DNA of 64,000 nt from Morella rubra (GCA_003952965.2 CM025855.1:5146748-5210747), one strand, 5' to 3'. Positions 35,867-49,609 are shown, numbered from the stretch's first letter. Numbers and translations: made by a program. The notes: generated by a model not told the origin, from the sequence alone.

Positions 35867-38800
35867 GATGTTAAAGGCCAAGGTTTAAGCCTTAAAGGAT
35901 CAGTTTAATCATGCAACCCACTGATCCAGTGTTTCCTACAAGTTCCAAGATGGAATTCTTAGATGATTTATTTGGACGATGCATGTGTTTTGTCCAAAAG
36001 GCAAATAGATAACCCTTTTTAGGTAACGAATGAAATCGTGCACCACTCTCGTGTTCCTTTCGTGATGGACCTTGGAACAAGTGGAGAGCGTCCGTAAAAC
36101 CTCTAGACATATGTAAGCCAAAGTCCTTCCTTGCACATATCATTGAAGTCACGAGAGGAGTTGTGGAGCATTGAACTTGGACCTGCTAGCTTACAGGTGA
36201 TATCCCAATTCCAATTCGTCCACAGGGTAAGAGGTAACATTTAAATGGTGAATAAATTGCATTTGCCATCCCCAAGTTATCGAATCATTTATTGTGATTA
36301 CATTGGTACTGTGGTAATGATGTGAAGGGCCAAGGTTTAAGCCTTAAGGGATCAGTTTAATCCTTCAACCCACTAATCCAGTGTTTCCTACAAGTTCCAA
36401 GATGGAATTCTTAGATTATTTATTTGGTCGATGCATGTGTTTTGTCCAAAAGGCAAATAGATAACCGTTTTAAGGTAACGAATGAAATCGTGCACCACTC
36501 TCGTGTTCCTTTCGAGATGGACCTTGGAACAAGTGGAGAGCGTCTGTAAAACCTCTAGACATATGTAAGCCAAAGTCCTTCCTTCCACATATCATTGAAG
36601 TCACGAGAGGAGTTGTGGAGCATTGAACTTGGACCTGCTAGCTTACAGGTAATATCCCAATTCCAATTCGTCCACAGGGTAAGAGGTAACATTTAAATGG
36701 TGAATAAATTGCATTTGTCATCCCCAAGTTATCGAATCATTTATTGTGATTACATTGGTACTGTGGTAATGATGTGAAGGGCTAAGGTTTAAGCCTTAAG
36801 GGATCAGTTTAATCCTGCAACCCACTAATCCAGTGTTTCCTACAAGTTCCAAGATGGAATTCTTAGATTATTTATTTGGTCGATGCATGTGTTTTGTCCA
36901 AAAGGCAAATAGATAACCCTTTTTAGGTAACGAATGAAATCGTGCACCACCCTCGTGTTCCTTTCGAGATGGACCTTGGAACAAGTGGAGAGTGTCCATA
37001 AAACCTCTAGACATATGTAAGCCAAAGTGCTTCCTTACACATATCATTGAAGTCACGAGAGGAGTTGTGGAGCATTGAATTTGGACCTGCTTGCTTACAG
37101 GTAATATCCCAATTCCAATTCGTCCACAGAGTAAGAGGTAACATTTAAATGGTGAAGAAATTGCATTTGTCATCCCCAAGCTATGAAATCATTTATTGTG
37201 ATTACATTGGTACTGTGGTAATGATGTTAAGGGCCTAGGTTTAAGCCTTGAGGGATCAGTTTAATCCTGCAACCCACTAATCCAGTGTTTCCTACAAGTT
37301 CCAAGATGGAATTCTTAGATTATTTATTTGGTCGATGCATGTGTTTTGTCCAAAAGGCAAATAGATAACCCTTTTTAGGTAACGAATGAAATCGTGCACC
37401 ACCCTCGTGTTCCTTTCGAGATGGACCTTGGAACAAGTGGAGAGTGTCCATAAAACCTCTAGACATATGTAACCCAAAGTCCTTCCTTACACATATCATT
37501 GAAGTCACGAGAGGAGTTGTGGAGCATTGAATTTGGACCTGCTTGCTTACAGGTAATATCCCAATTCCAATTCGTCCACAGAGTAAGAGGTAACATTTAA
37601 ATGGTGAAGAAATTGCATTTGCCATCCCCAAGCTATGAAATCATTTATTGTGATTACATTGGTACTGTGGTAATGATGTTAAGGGCCTAGGTTTAAGCCT
37701 TGAGGGATCAGTTTAATCCTGCAACCCACTAATCCAGTGTTTCCTACAAGTTCCAAGATGGAATTCTTAGATTATTTATTTGGTCGATGCATGTGTTTTG
37801 TCCAAAAGGCAAATAGATAACCTTTTTAAGGTAACGAATGAAATCGTGCACCACTCTCATGTTCCTTTCGAGATGGACCTTGGAACAAGTGGAGAGCGTC
37901 CGTAAAACCTCTAGACATATGTAAGCCAAAGTCCTTCCTTGCACATATCATTGAAGTCACGAGAGGAGTTGTGGAGCATTGAACTTGGACCTGCTTGCTT
38001 ACAGGTAATATCCCAATTCCAATTCGTCCACAGGGTAAGAGGTAACATTTAAATGGTGAATAAATTGCATTTGCCATCCCCAAGTTATCGAATCATTTAT
38101 TGTGATTACATTGGTACTGTGGTAATGATGTGAAGGGCCAAGGTTTAAGCCTTAAGGGATCAGTTTAATCCTGCAACCCACTAATCCAGTGTTTCCTACA
38201 AGTTCCAAGATGAAATTCTTAGATTATTTATTTGGTTGATGCATGTGTTTTGTCCAAAAGGCAAATAGATAACCTTTTTAAGGTAACGAATGAAATCGTG
38301 CACCACTCTCGTGTTCCTTTCGAGATGGACCTTGGAACAAGTGGAGAGCGTCCGTAAAACCTCTAGACATATGTAAGCCAAAGTGCTTCCTTCCACATAT
38401 CATTGAAGTCACGAGAGGAGTTGTGGAGCGTTGAACTTGGACCTGCTAGCTTACAGGTAATATCCCAAATTCCAATTCGTCCACAGGATAAGAGGTAACA
38501 TTTAAATGGTGAATAAATTGCATTTGCCATCCCCAAGTTATCGAATCATTTATTGTGATTACATTGGTACTGTGGTAATGATGTGAAGGGCCAAGGTTTA
38601 AGCCTTAAGGGATCAGTTTAATCCTGCAACCCACTAATCCAGTGTTTCCTACAAGTTCCAAGATGGAATTCTTAGATTATTTATTTGGTCGATGCATGTG
38701 TTTTGTCCAAAAGGCAAATAGATAACCCTTTTTAGGTAACGAATGAAATCGTGCACCACTCTCGTGTTCCTTTCGAGATGGACCTTGGAACAAGTGGAGA

Positions 38801-39903
38801 GCGTGCGTAAAACCTTTAGACATATGTAAGCCAAAGTCCTTCCTTGCACATATCATTGAAGTCACGAGAGGAGTTGTGGAGCATTGAACTTGGACCTGCT
38901 AGCTTACAGGTAATATCCCAATTCCAATTCGTCCACAGAGTAAGAGGTAACATTTAAATGGTGAAGAAATTGCATTTGCCATCCCCAAGCTATGAAATCA
39001 TTTATTGTGATTACATTGGTACTGTGGTAATGATGTTAAGGGCCTAGGTTTAAGCCTTAAGGGATCAGTTTAGTCTTGCATCCCATTGATCTAGTGTTTC
39101 CTACAAGTTCCAAGATGGAATTCTTAGATTATTTATTTGGTCGATGCATGTGTTTTGTGCAAAAGGCAAACAGATAACCTTTTTTAGGTAACGAATGAAA
39201 TTGTTCACCATTCTCGTGTTCCGTTCGAAATGGACCTTGGAACAAGTGGAGAGCGTCCATAAAACCTCTAGACATATGTAAGCCAAAGTCCTTCCTTGCA
39301 CATATCATTGAAGTCACGAGAGGAGTTGTGGAGCATTGAACTTGGACCTGCTAGCTTACAGGTGATATCCCAATTCCAATTCGTCCACAGGGTAAGAGGT
39401 AACATTTAAATGGTGAATAAATTGCATTTGCCATCCCCAAGTTATCGAATCATTTATTGTGATTACATTGGTACTGTGGTAATGATGTGAAGGGCCAAGG
39501 TTTAAGCCTTAAGGGATCAGTTTAGTCCTGCATCCCATTGATCTAGTGTTTCCTACAAGTTCCAAGATGGAATTCTTAGATTATTTATTTGGTCGATGCA
39601 TGTGTTTTGTGCAAAAGGCAAACAGATAACCTTTTTTTAAGTAACGAATGAAATCGTGCACCATTCTTGTGTTCCGTTCGAGACAGACCTTAAAGTAAGT
39701 GGAGAGTGCATGTAAAACCTCCAGACATATGTAGGCGAGAGTCCCTCCTCGCACATACCATTTAAGTCATGGGAGAAGTTGTGGAGTATTGAACTTGGAC
39801 TAGCTTACAGGTAGTATCCTAATTCCAATTCGTCCACGAGGTAAGAGGTAACATTTCAATGGTGAAGAAATTGCATTTGCCATCCCCAAGTTATCAAATC
39901 ATT
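35867..39903. repeat. Tandem array, about nine copies of a 452 bp unit
   Basis: Unit starts, taken at the GATGTKAAGGGCC string, fall at about 35867, 36319, 36771, 37223, 37675, 38127, 38579, 39032 and 39484: a period of 452 with one unit of 453. The units are very similar; the last one is clearly more divergent and ends after about 420 bp. Two linked sequence types occur: units starting GATGTTAAGGGCCTAGG are preceded by CCCCAAGCTATGAAATC (three units), and those with GATGTGAAGGGCCAAGG by CCCCAAGTTATCGAATC. A minus-strand frame of about 60-66 codons stays open in eight of the units, but nothing in it is recognisable. It resembles a satellite-like or locally amplified repeat and begins 450 bp after the copia 3' LTR. 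Confidence 0.93.
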
Positions 39904-41626
39904 TGCAAAGAACTCTGAACTTTGATAAATTTTACTCCCAAACTAGCTACAACTTTTGATTAGTTTGCAATACATTTTTGGTTATTGATATCAGTTTACG
40001 AATATGATAATTTACGAATATGGGTGCTCGAATTTCACTCGTTAAAAAAAAAAAAAGGATATGTCAAATAGTTTGAAATGCACATTGCGAATTATATGGT
40101 ATTTTGAGGGTGCAGAACATAAACATTTTTTCTTTTTTATTTTTTAAAAAATGTCCTTTTTGAAGTGTAGAATGCATGCATGAGGTGTTATGAATCTAGT
40201 GATTCATTATATTGTGGACGACTATTTGTCCTTCCTACCCTTTGAGTTTTTCTATATCTTGATTTTCTATAAATACATCTTGATTTCTACAAATACATCT
40301 TGGTTTCTACAACATACTTTAGAGTTTACAATATTCATATACCTATATTCTATATTCTATATATGAATATATCTCATTATAATCCTATGTCTATATAAAT
40401 GGTATTGAGATGAATTGTAAATATACCTAACAAAATATAAATAATATATCATAATTTGGGAATAACTATTTCTCTCAACTCTTTTGTCTATTTTTATTTT
40501 ACTATGCTTCCTAAATCGTATGGCTATCTTCTCTTTCGATTCACAATGAGGAGAATATTCTTTACAGAAAAAAGCTTTTCACGCTAATTTACTATGCGAG
40601 TCTTTTTTTTTTTTTTTCTAAACTATTATGCGCGTATTTAGGCTGTACCCATTAATTCTTCAGAGCGCGCAGGCCGGCAGGCTTGGATACCCGGCTACAG
40701 AGTCTGGACTTTGGAGCACCCTAGGTATGTATATTTTGGGCTCATTGAAGTCCAGCTAGTTAGGCCTAATAGTTTGTGGACAAAGGCCGACTATAATTAC
40801 AAATCTGATTTGAGAAGGGGCTCAGAGTACCCAAATTTCAAGCAAGGTATACCTTACAATGTTAGGGTTAGGGGCCTATGGCTATTGTATAGTCATGTTT
40901 TGATCGGACCAATGTTAGGGCTATTTTTGGTGGTTTTTTTTTCCCCTCTTGAGGACATTCATGAAATTTTTGTCACTCCCAGCCCTGTCTGTACTGAAGC
41001 ATGCGCTATCTTATTCTCCATCCAAGAAAATAGAATATAATTAGCTCTCTTGGAAAAGTGTTCATTAACTTTAGCTATATTAATGTCTCTCATGTTCATC
41101 TTTCCATGTAGTGGTCAACGCGTTTTCAAATTATGCTAGTTTGTTCTGTATATAATTTTTTATTTTACTTGAAAAAAATATTGTAGTACGCCTTTTAATT
41201 ATGGACAAATCAAATTGTGCCCCGCCCCGTAAGTCTAATTCCATTTGTGGCTCGTTTTTTTTCTTCCAACTAATCAATGTATACACCTGCAATCTGATTC
41301 TTCCATTAAACTCGACATAACCAAAACACTTGTCCTCGCGTGAGCCAACCACTCTTTTGAATGATCAAAATATTCATAAAATTATACTTGAAAGGACAAG
41401 AATACATGGGTTTCTGTTGGGTTTTACAGAGGCACCAAACGACGTAGACATTGATTTTGCTGAGAAGATAAGGAGTGCATGCAATTAGATTGTATTAGAT
41501 TTACAAGATTCAATTTAATTTTGGCCCATAGATAAAGGCTGCACTATGATATTTCATTTTTTTTTCTTTTTCTGCTGCTTGAGAATCATCTGCTATTATT
41601 AACTTGAGAAGTAAGACTTTATTGCT
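39904..41626. other. Intergenic, no gene recognised
   Basis: AT-rich sequence. A 109-codon plus-strand frame at 40711-41040 shows no family motif and is probably chance. A TTTCTACAAATACATCTTG-type short repeat occurs at 40260-40310. Confidence 0.4.
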
Positions 41627-42347
41627 AATGGAGTGTTTTTAAACTGGCCCGTCACAACGTCCACTAGGCTAAGAGCTCAAGGGAACTTGACTTGAAGTCC
41701 AGCACTTGGGATAGGTTGAAAGGCCTAAATTCTCATTCCTTTCTCCTACAAGCAAAATAACACACTAAGAGTCACGTAGAGGGAGTTCTCTGATGCCATT
41801 ATCAGTCAACATAGCTCTCCCTCCTTTCTTTTTCTACTCTCTTGTTATAATGAGAATGAAGAGGAATTTTTTTAGAGTCCTTTGTTGCGTACTTTTTCTG
41901 TCTTTGATCCTTCCCTATTTATCTTTCCTCATTTTCTTCTGGGCCAGATTGTACTGGGCCTTCATATGTTATTCTTCTTTTTCCCTTCCTTCTTCCCATT
42001 GGTTCTGGGGAGGGCAATTCTTGTTTGTGTATTTAATGGTCAGATTTTATTCTTCCTAACATCTACTTTGTTGGGAATTAAAATGATTAACTCTCCATAG
42101 ACCTTTCTTTTTATACTTGACTTTGTTGGGAATTAAAATGATTAACTCTCCATAGGCCTTTCTTTTTATACTTGACGTTATCCTCGTTTACGAGGTCTGT
42201 CGGGTTTTTTGTACGGTTAGCTTCCCATTTGATAAGAATTCTATTTGTATTAGTTTAGGCCGTAACTTTTTATTCTGCCCTAGTTTCACTTTTCTTCTCA
42301 TGGGGCCCATGCAACCTTTCTAGGGGCCGGAAAACCTTCCCCCATCA
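41627..42347 (-). repeat. Gypsy LTR, downstream copy
   Basis: It matches 49723-50808 apart from the MITE there. It ends CCCCCATCA on the plus strand; its first ten bases are altered compared with TGACGGATCA in the other LTR. A ~56 bp unit ending in the ACTTGAC string is tandemly doubled at about 42063-42175. Confidence 0.88.
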
Positions 42348-42594
42348 GTAGCCCCCCATTTCTCTGGGCACAACTTAGGTGGACAGGGAAATGTCTAACG
42401 ATTTGCCCACAATCTTCGAGGATTTTAATCTCCCACCTTTTCATTATATATATATATATATCTAGAAATGTCTTTTTCGCTTCCCTTCTTCTGTCAGTCC
42501 GTCCAGAGTCCTTAAACCATTTCTTGTAAAATCCCTTTTTTTTCGTTCTTCTCTTCCTGTGGAGGACTATTCCCTTTTGCTAAGCTTTCGGCAT

Positions 42595-42798
42595 GGGAAC
42601 GGATTGCATCCGAAGGCAAATCCGTCCGAATGACCAAATGGCATCCAACGGTGGAAAATGCCCGAGCTGTGGCTGCTCGGGCAGGTGTGGGTCCCAGGCA
42701 GGACCCACACTGCTCGGTAATTCCACCGTTGGATGGCTGAAACTCCATTCGATCATTCGGACGGATTTGCCTTCGGAGGCAATCCCAATCCGTTCCCC
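42595..42798. mobile_element. Mutator-type foldback MITE, 204 bp
   Basis: The ends GGGAACGGATTG and CCAATCCGTTCCC are inverted and continue inward as long arms (GGCAAATCCGTCCGAATGA and complement). The element is flanked by the perfect 9 bp direct repeat TTTCGGCAT (42586-42594 and 42799-42807), the size made by Mutator-like transposases. It is nested in the gypsy element. Confidence 0.9.
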
Positions 42799-42825
42799 TT
42801 TCGGCATCACCAATTTTTCTAAGTC

Positions 42826-44211
42826 ATGGCTTCCTGTGCTATTTTAGAGCCTTCCAATGATTCTCCCGTGATTCGAATTTGTTCCAATATCATAGATGCG
42901 CGTTTGGCAAGGTACCGCCGACTATATTCAGTGCCTGACTCAATTAAAATGCGTGTTCTAGGGAAGAACGGATCTGTATTATCACTCAGATGAAATGAGT
43001 TCGCTTTCTTTGTAGACATTCTGGTGGCTAGTTTTCGATTCCCTTTTCCTCAGGAAGTGAAAAAGATTTTGAAATTTCTGTCAATAGCTCCCTGTCAATT
43101 AGCCCCCAATGCTTGGCGTTTTCTCTTAGAGTTTATTTGCCAGTGGAGAGATAAATTTCCCAAAGGCCTTGTCTTATCTCCCCAAGAGTTTCTGTATTTT
43201 TGTCGGTTGTGTGAAGTAGAGGGTGACGATGGGTGGTGGTATTTCGTCAATCGCTTTAAGTTCACTTTTTTTGGTCACCCTTCCAGTAATAAAGGATGGA
43301 ATTAGAAATTTATCTTCGTCTTCGAGGCAGGATGGCATGGAAATCCTTGTGTAGAGAATCCAGAATCCATTTCTGCACTTGGGGCATTCCCCCTACTTTC
43401 GGTTAGCAACTTCTTTTCAGAGCTTTGATTCTCTTTCTTTTTCTTCTTCTCTCTCTTTTTTTTTTTACTTTTTTTTTTGTAGCCCTGGCTCATCCCAGTC
43501 TAACGGAAGAAGAGACATCTCGCACTCAGGCTATAATGACCTTCGGGTCGAGAGGCCTGACCATAGTTTTGGCCCCGCACAATATCGAAAGGTTCTTTGT
43601 AACTAAGCAATTGGTGACTCCAGTTACCACCTCAAGTATTTGCATTCCTCCTTTCCTTTCCTTCCCGCTTCTTGTATGTGTGTGTGTGTGTGTTTTTTTT
43701 TACTTCCTCTCATAGGGCATCTCCTTGATTCTCTCTAAGTTCTTTGAAAGGGCTGCGGAAGAGGATTCCATAATCATTCGATAAAGACTCTTTAATCTCT
43801 TCTCGACTAATAAAGTCAAGGGATGCTGTGGCAGCCATTTTGCAGAATAAATTGGGGCCCTCCTCTATCTCCACGGCCTCCCCGTCCGTGAAGTGTTCGC
43901 AGTATGGCTATAAAATGGCTTCACCTCTATTACTTAGGGATACTTCAAACGGCGATAGCCCTTAATCCAAAACAAAAGACTTGCAAGAGGTTTCTTCTCA
44001 ATCAAGACGAAAGGATACAGAGCCTCAATCCAGTGAGCCCCTAGTGAAGAAGAAACGTAAAGCCTTTCCTCCAACATCTGGGAAGGGCGTAGGGATTGTC
44101 ATTTTGGAGGCCCAAAACGTACCCAAACTCAGGCTTCCAGCTTCTCTGCCTGAGGTGATTGGTATTAAGGGATCTTTAAGGGTTTCAAGGGATAATCTAC
44201 CTCCATCTTAG
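42826..44211 (+). pseudogene. Antisense additional ORF of the gypsy element
   Basis: The frame opens with ATG at 42826, meets a TGA at 42991, and continues in the same frame to 43305 (TAG) and slightly beyond. The block APNAWRFLLEFICQW and the following GWWYFVNRFKF segment resemble the plant 'putative gypsy type transposon' ORF (Transposase_28-like). Tat-lineage elements such as Grande, Ogre relatives and RIRE2 are known to carry extra ORFs, sometimes antisense, near the 3' LTR. Frame 43981-44211 may be a further piece. It is broken and was recognised by pattern memory only. Confidence 0.5.
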
Positions 44212-46115
44212 AACAACTTTTAAAGGGGCTTATCCTCCCCTTTTTACTTTGATATTCTTTTATTGCGACATGATAATTTGTGTTGAATATAACCGAGATT
44301 TTTGATAAGATAATTCCGAATTAAGGTAACCTTTCCTAATTTTGAAAATAATTTGATTTCATTTGCTGAGATTTTTAGGAATGGTATCATCATTTCTCTT
44401 CTCTCGTCATTTTTCATTTCTGATCTTACCCCACAATTCATCATAGGATTCCAAGAAAATGGCCTTCCAATTTCTAAATCAACTACTGCGATACCCTTTC
44501 CTCTTACAGGAGCTTCATGGCCCCCCTTTTTGTCCAAGATTTTCTATTAAGTGGTTAAAGAGGGTGGGACTAATGCTTTTTCTCTTTTCTGGGCACGAAT
44601 CGTTACTGGAGGGACATTGCTTATAGCCCTCCAATTTTCAAGGAAACTCCCATAACCAAGAATTCTCATATTCCTCCACGCCAGTGCATGTCAAAAATCA
44701 CCTTGAACCTTACAACCTGAGCAAAAGTGGGTCCAAGTTTGACCCTAAGAGCCTCAAGGGCTTCAGGAATCCCCTGAGGACTAGTTATGTCGGCCATACT
44801 CAGTATAGGATCCATGTCTAGCCCCCGATGGTATCCCAACAAAGCTGATTGACGAATAAAATTCTCGGCCAGATTCAGATTCAGAATCACACTCAAGGAA
44901 AAAAAATCTACCCCTTGAACATATGTAACATTGGATTTTCGTTTGCTACAAGATCTTTCATAAGTATATAAACGGGGACTTGAAAATGAGGATAAGGAAC
45001 AAGAATTGTTTCTCCTCCCTGTCCTGGACCATGTTGGAGTTTCCCTCCTCGTAGAGATCTTCCCAAATGGTTAGGGGCAGGGGAGCGAAGGGATGCTGGT
45101 ATTTGGGAGAGATTATTATATTTATTTATTTTGCGTCTCCTTTACAATACCAAGTCAAAAATTGGTTATTTCTAGAAAGATTCTGAATGCCCGCTCTAAA
45201 GAGAAAAGCTTGTTTGCTCTCTCTAGTTTGTAGTACTTTTGATAGATTTCTTGTATATCTAAGAGGTGACCAATGATCTTTGAACTTCGTATCAATCTTA
45301 TACAATTATATTATCTTTAGGTACTCTTCTATCTTTCCTTTGTATGGTATGCAACAATAGTTTTGATTATTTTGTGCTTCATATTTATTTGTATTGTACC
45401 TCGATTTATTGTTCCTTCTATTAGGAGGATAGGGTTTTCAGATAATCGTAAAAATACCATTGATTGGTACTATTGATCCCTGTAGTATCAACATTTTTTA
45501 GAATTTTGCGATCATCTCTTTCGACCCGAGATATCATTAGGTTATTCTCTTGGGATTCCTGGGTTCTTTCTTGTTTGTAAACTTGGTCTTACTAATATTT
45601 GATCATACCTTATCAGGTGCAAATGCCTCTAATTCATCTTTTATCTGTTCTTGGCTCATGAATTCCTAGCCCCTTTTATAAATCCAGGACCTAAGAATTC
45701 TTATTAAGTCCGAGGTTTGAGGGCTCATGGTAAATTGTGCGATCAAAATAGAAAGGTTCTTATCAATCCAGGGCACGTGGGTTCTCGTAAATTCAGGGCA
45801 CGAGGGCTCCTGTATGTCCAGGGCTCGAGGGCTCTTGTCAAATCATAAATCCAGAGAATGAGAACTCCTGTCAAATCGTAAATCTAGGGCTCCTGTATAT
45901 CCAAGGCTCGAGGGCTTCTACTAAATTGTAAATCCATACATCTGAGCTTGGAAATTTCATAGCTTCATTCATAGATACAAGAAACACTATATCGTACACA
46001 ACAATTTCTCATAAATACATTTTCTGCTTATTTACAAACAAAAGCAAAGTAAAGTCAAAAAACAAAATGAACACCTACCTCATAGTTGTTAGATTATGCC
46101 TTACTTCATGCACCT

Positions 46116-46601
46116 TTAAGCATAATGTTGTAGCAGCTTCGTGCGTGCTTTTGATTTCCTCGAACTTCCCCCACGCCTATTGGAGTATGGATTAAGGCAA
46201 TGGATAGAAGTGGCAGCTTGAATCTCACAGAGAGTAGTTCGTCCAATAATTGTATTGTATACCGGGGCTTCTTGCAATGGGTCAATCACCAAGAAGTTCA
46301 CCGTAATATTCAGCATTGTGGAATAAGTGCCCAAGATTACTGGCATGAGGACTGACCCTATTGGGGTAATAGTTTCTCCAAAGAATCCTATTAATGTGCC
46401 AACGTTACGGGGGCTCGTTTTCAATTGAGCTTTGTTAGCTCCCAACTTTGCAAAGGTAGATAAGTATAGGATATCAGCAGAGATACCATTATCTATCAGT
46501 ACACGATGCATGGTGAAGTTAGAGATCAGCAACAAAACCACTAACGCATTAGTATGTGGATACAAGACCCCTTCAGCGTCTTTATCAGTAAACGTCAACA
46601 A
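46116..46601 (-). pseudogene. Gypsy aspartic protease region
   Basis: A 161-codon open stretch carries the retropepsin active-site context VLIDNGISADIL, where the catalytic Asp is kept, and a second conserved hydrophobic strand with NTIIGRTTL (I-I-G-R). This pattern is typical of Tat/Athila-type gypsy elements. It follows gag in the minus-strand order. The polyprotein ends after it; no reverse transcriptase follows. Confidence 0.8.
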
Positions 46602-49600
46602 GACTGGAGGAACCTTTATTCTTTTCCTCTGAGGGACCTTAGCTAAGCATATTTAGTGTTGATAAGCTTCCCGTACATAAGCCTTTCTTCCCCTTGAACT
46701 AGGACCATCTGCTGATGGACCCCCAGCAATTGTATGAATAGTATGGACTTCTCCCCGTGGTGGAGGAGGAGGCAGAGGCGGATTCGGCCCGGCCCCCCGA
46801 GGGGGGGGTACGTTGTTTCCCCCTTGATGTTGGCGTTGCGGTTGAAAAGTCTCATTGCCCATAATGAACTGCCTCAATTTACCTTGACTAAAAAGAAGTT
46901 CAATCTGTTGTATGAGCTCATAACATGACTCAATAGTATGCCCGTGATCTTGATGAAAGTCGCAATATTTATCACGGGCTCTTCTCTCAGGCAGTGCTTT
47001 TATCTTGGCCGACCACTTCAAACTAGGCTCGTTTGCAATCTACATCAATACTTCACAAAGTGGAGCATTCAAGGGAGTATGCGTTTGATCCCTTCCTCTC
47101 ATTAGCTTGGGAAGTTTGGTAGGTGTTGGAAATAGTGCGGGCATAGAAGGGGGTGCTTGACGCTCCATTCGCGGGCATACAGATTTTTCCCTTATATCTT
47201 CTTATAGCGTTTGAACTTGTTATCTTCCTCTTCTTTCTGACCTGCCCATTTGAATGACGCGAGATGTCTCCCTAGCTTTGAAAATCTCCTCTACTCTTAT
47301 AAATTTTGGGCTTCTGCCATCAGATCAACATATGTCGCTGGATTATTCCGAGCCAAATGGTGGATAAAATCACTTTCTACCAGCAAGCCGTTTATTACAA
47401 CCATAATCTTTGAGTGATCACCAATACTATCAACATCTAGGGCTTCTTTATTAAATCACGCTAGAAAGCTACGAAGACTCTTTCCTTGATTTTGGCACAC
47501 GATCAGAAGATGCGCTGAAGGCCTTCTAGTTAAATGTCCAGCCAAGAAGTGACTGACGAAAGCCGTGCTAAGCCCTTTAAAGTCATGAATACTGTAATAC
47601 CCCGTCCCGAAAAAGGTATTAAGTGAGTAATTTGAATTTTAAATGAAGAGATAGAGCTTAATCCTATTTTTGATTTTTGGATAGAGGTTGAATAGTATTT
47701 TCGAATTTAAAGGTGTTGAGATGGTGATGTGATCTATATTTGAATTTAAAGGTTTGGATAGAGATTTGATCATAGGTTTGAATTTAAAGGTTAAGATATG
47801 GATAAAGATTATTCTTATGTTTGAATTTGAAAGATATGGATAAGGATCTTATATTTGAATTTAAAAGTGATGGATAGAGATATGTTTGAATTTTAAAAGT
47901 TTAAGAGATTAAGGTTAATAAATGGTCACAAAGAATATTTATTTAAGACCCAAATTTGGATTGAGTTAATGCTACTAGTTTTCAAGAGATTATTTGGCAA
48001 TTATTGGAGAAGCTTTAAGGATTGGTTAAGCGTTTGAGATAAATGGTTCTTCAATGAGATTTTTAAACGTGTATGTATTTTATATGGTTTTGATGTATTA
48101 TTTGGGAATTGAACAAATTTTGGGTAAAATGAGATTGTCGAGATTTTGTGAAATTCAATTGACATATTTATAACTTGTTTTGGTGAACATGCTGTGAAAA
48201 TTATCATTGCGCTGGTGATATATCCTTGTAGTCTGTGTGACCAACTTGATACCCTTCGTGGTATTTAGATATTTTGTGGCCTGGAGGTCTGTGTGACTAT
48301 TGGTGATTTCCCTATATTGCGCAGCCTTGGATATTTTTGTTACAAACTTGTATTTTGGATTTGGTATGGCTCACGGTGTTTTATTTTGGATTTCGGTTAT
48401 TGTGAGAAAATTGTCTTTTCCCCAACCCTTATTAACTTGGTACTTACTGAGTTAGTCGTAACTCACCACTTATTCTCATATTTTTCAGAGTTAGCAGAAT
48501 TAGAGAAGTTCGAGGAGCTTCAGATAGATTTGTGCTTTGGAGGCGTGTTTTGGAAGAGTACTTTTGGAGATTAATTTTAGATAAATCATTATTGTAATTT
48601 TTTTGGGAGATCTTCATCGTTGTTGGAAATATCAGATATTCTAATATAAATTTTAGGGCTCTGATTGATATTTGTGAGCTTTTTATGGTTTATAAATATT
48701 TTACTGAGGTTGTACAAATTAGTTTTGAAATATTGGGGCCTAGATAAATGATTTGTAATGGTGAAAAAACCTTATTTTATATGGAAATCTATCCATATGG
48801 AGTTTGGGCCCGAGGCGTTGCAAATACTATTAGAGGGCAATTGTCCAAACCACTTCCCAGCTGATTTTCTTAACGTGAGAGGAAAAGCTCAACACATGAG
48901 GGCATCTCCCACACCCTAATAGGCCATGTGCCCTTTAAAGATTTTCAAATGATCAGTGGGGTCCCCTGACCCATCAAAAGTTTCAACATGTGGGGGTTGA
49001 TATTTTGGAGGGGCTGGGTATTCCAAAATCTAGTTAATAAAAGGAGAATCGGTCTGATGAACAAGACTATTCAGATTAGAGGAATGTTTTCTCCTTACCT
49101 CACTTTGCATGACCTCTAAAGTTTGCTCCATTTCTTGAAGTCTTCCCTCTTGACATCCCGAACATTTTCCCCAGGCTGGTGACCCTCCAAGCCAACAAAG
49201 CCCTCGGGTAAGACAATCCTTTATGGGGTATTCTGTGGACTCTGCTGATCTGACCGTTGGGTTTTAGGCTATCTTCAAGTTGTCAAGATAGCCAAAGTTG
49301 TTTTCTAAATCTCCCAAACGATCACTGGCTTCTCGAACAACTGGCGAGGGCCCAATATTTCCGTAGGACCCGAGATCGATGCTTCCTAAAGGGTAAACTC
49401 AAATCCCTTAGTGCAGATCACCTGGCGAGGGAGCATTTGCATTTGATGTGGAAAACTTTCCATAAGGGGATTCCCCACCCCACCAGGATAGGCAGGAGTT
49501 GAATCGTTCTCGGCGTGACAATCTCAACCTGAACACTTTTGTCTTGTTGAGAAAGTGGATCTAGAGCTACCACAATTGCTTTTCTGCGAGAGGAACCTTC

Positions 49601-49609
49601 CGTAGCCAT
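46602..49609 (-). pseudogene. Gypsy gag region, degenerate and split by a solo LTR
   Basis: The probable gag start is the ATG ending at 49609 (MATEGSSRRK). The region 46653-47580 translates in pieces to a Retrotrans_gag-like segment with an ARDKYCDFHQDHGHTIESCY motif (the zinc-knuckle equivalent near 46910-46990), followed by a Pro/Gly-rich linker. Several stops and frameshifts break it, and the solo LTR 47593-48822 is inserted in the middle. Confidence 0.7.
47593..48822. mobile_element. Solo LTR, 1230 bp, nested in gypsy gag
   Basis: The LTR begins TGTAATACCCCGTCCCG and ends GGCGTTGCA, flanked on both sides by the 5 bp repeat AATAC (47588-47592 and 48823-48827). No internal domain is present, so it is the product of LTR-LTR recombination. 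The TGTAATACCCCG start resembles gypsy-type LTRs. Confidence 0.88.

Noticed and set aside
35867..39903. Repeated 60-66 codon minus frames as a tandem gene family, or the array as a CRISPR
   Set aside because: The units are 452 bp with no unique spacers, and this is a plant genome. The frames overlap in two registers and match no family, so shared openness is explained by sequence similarity.
40711..41040. 109-codon plus frame as a gene
   Set aside because: No start context, no family motif, and AT-rich intergenic surroundings.
42593..42847. Overlapping frames on both strands near 42.6 kb
   Set aside because: They are produced by the symmetrical foldback MITE at 42595-42798.
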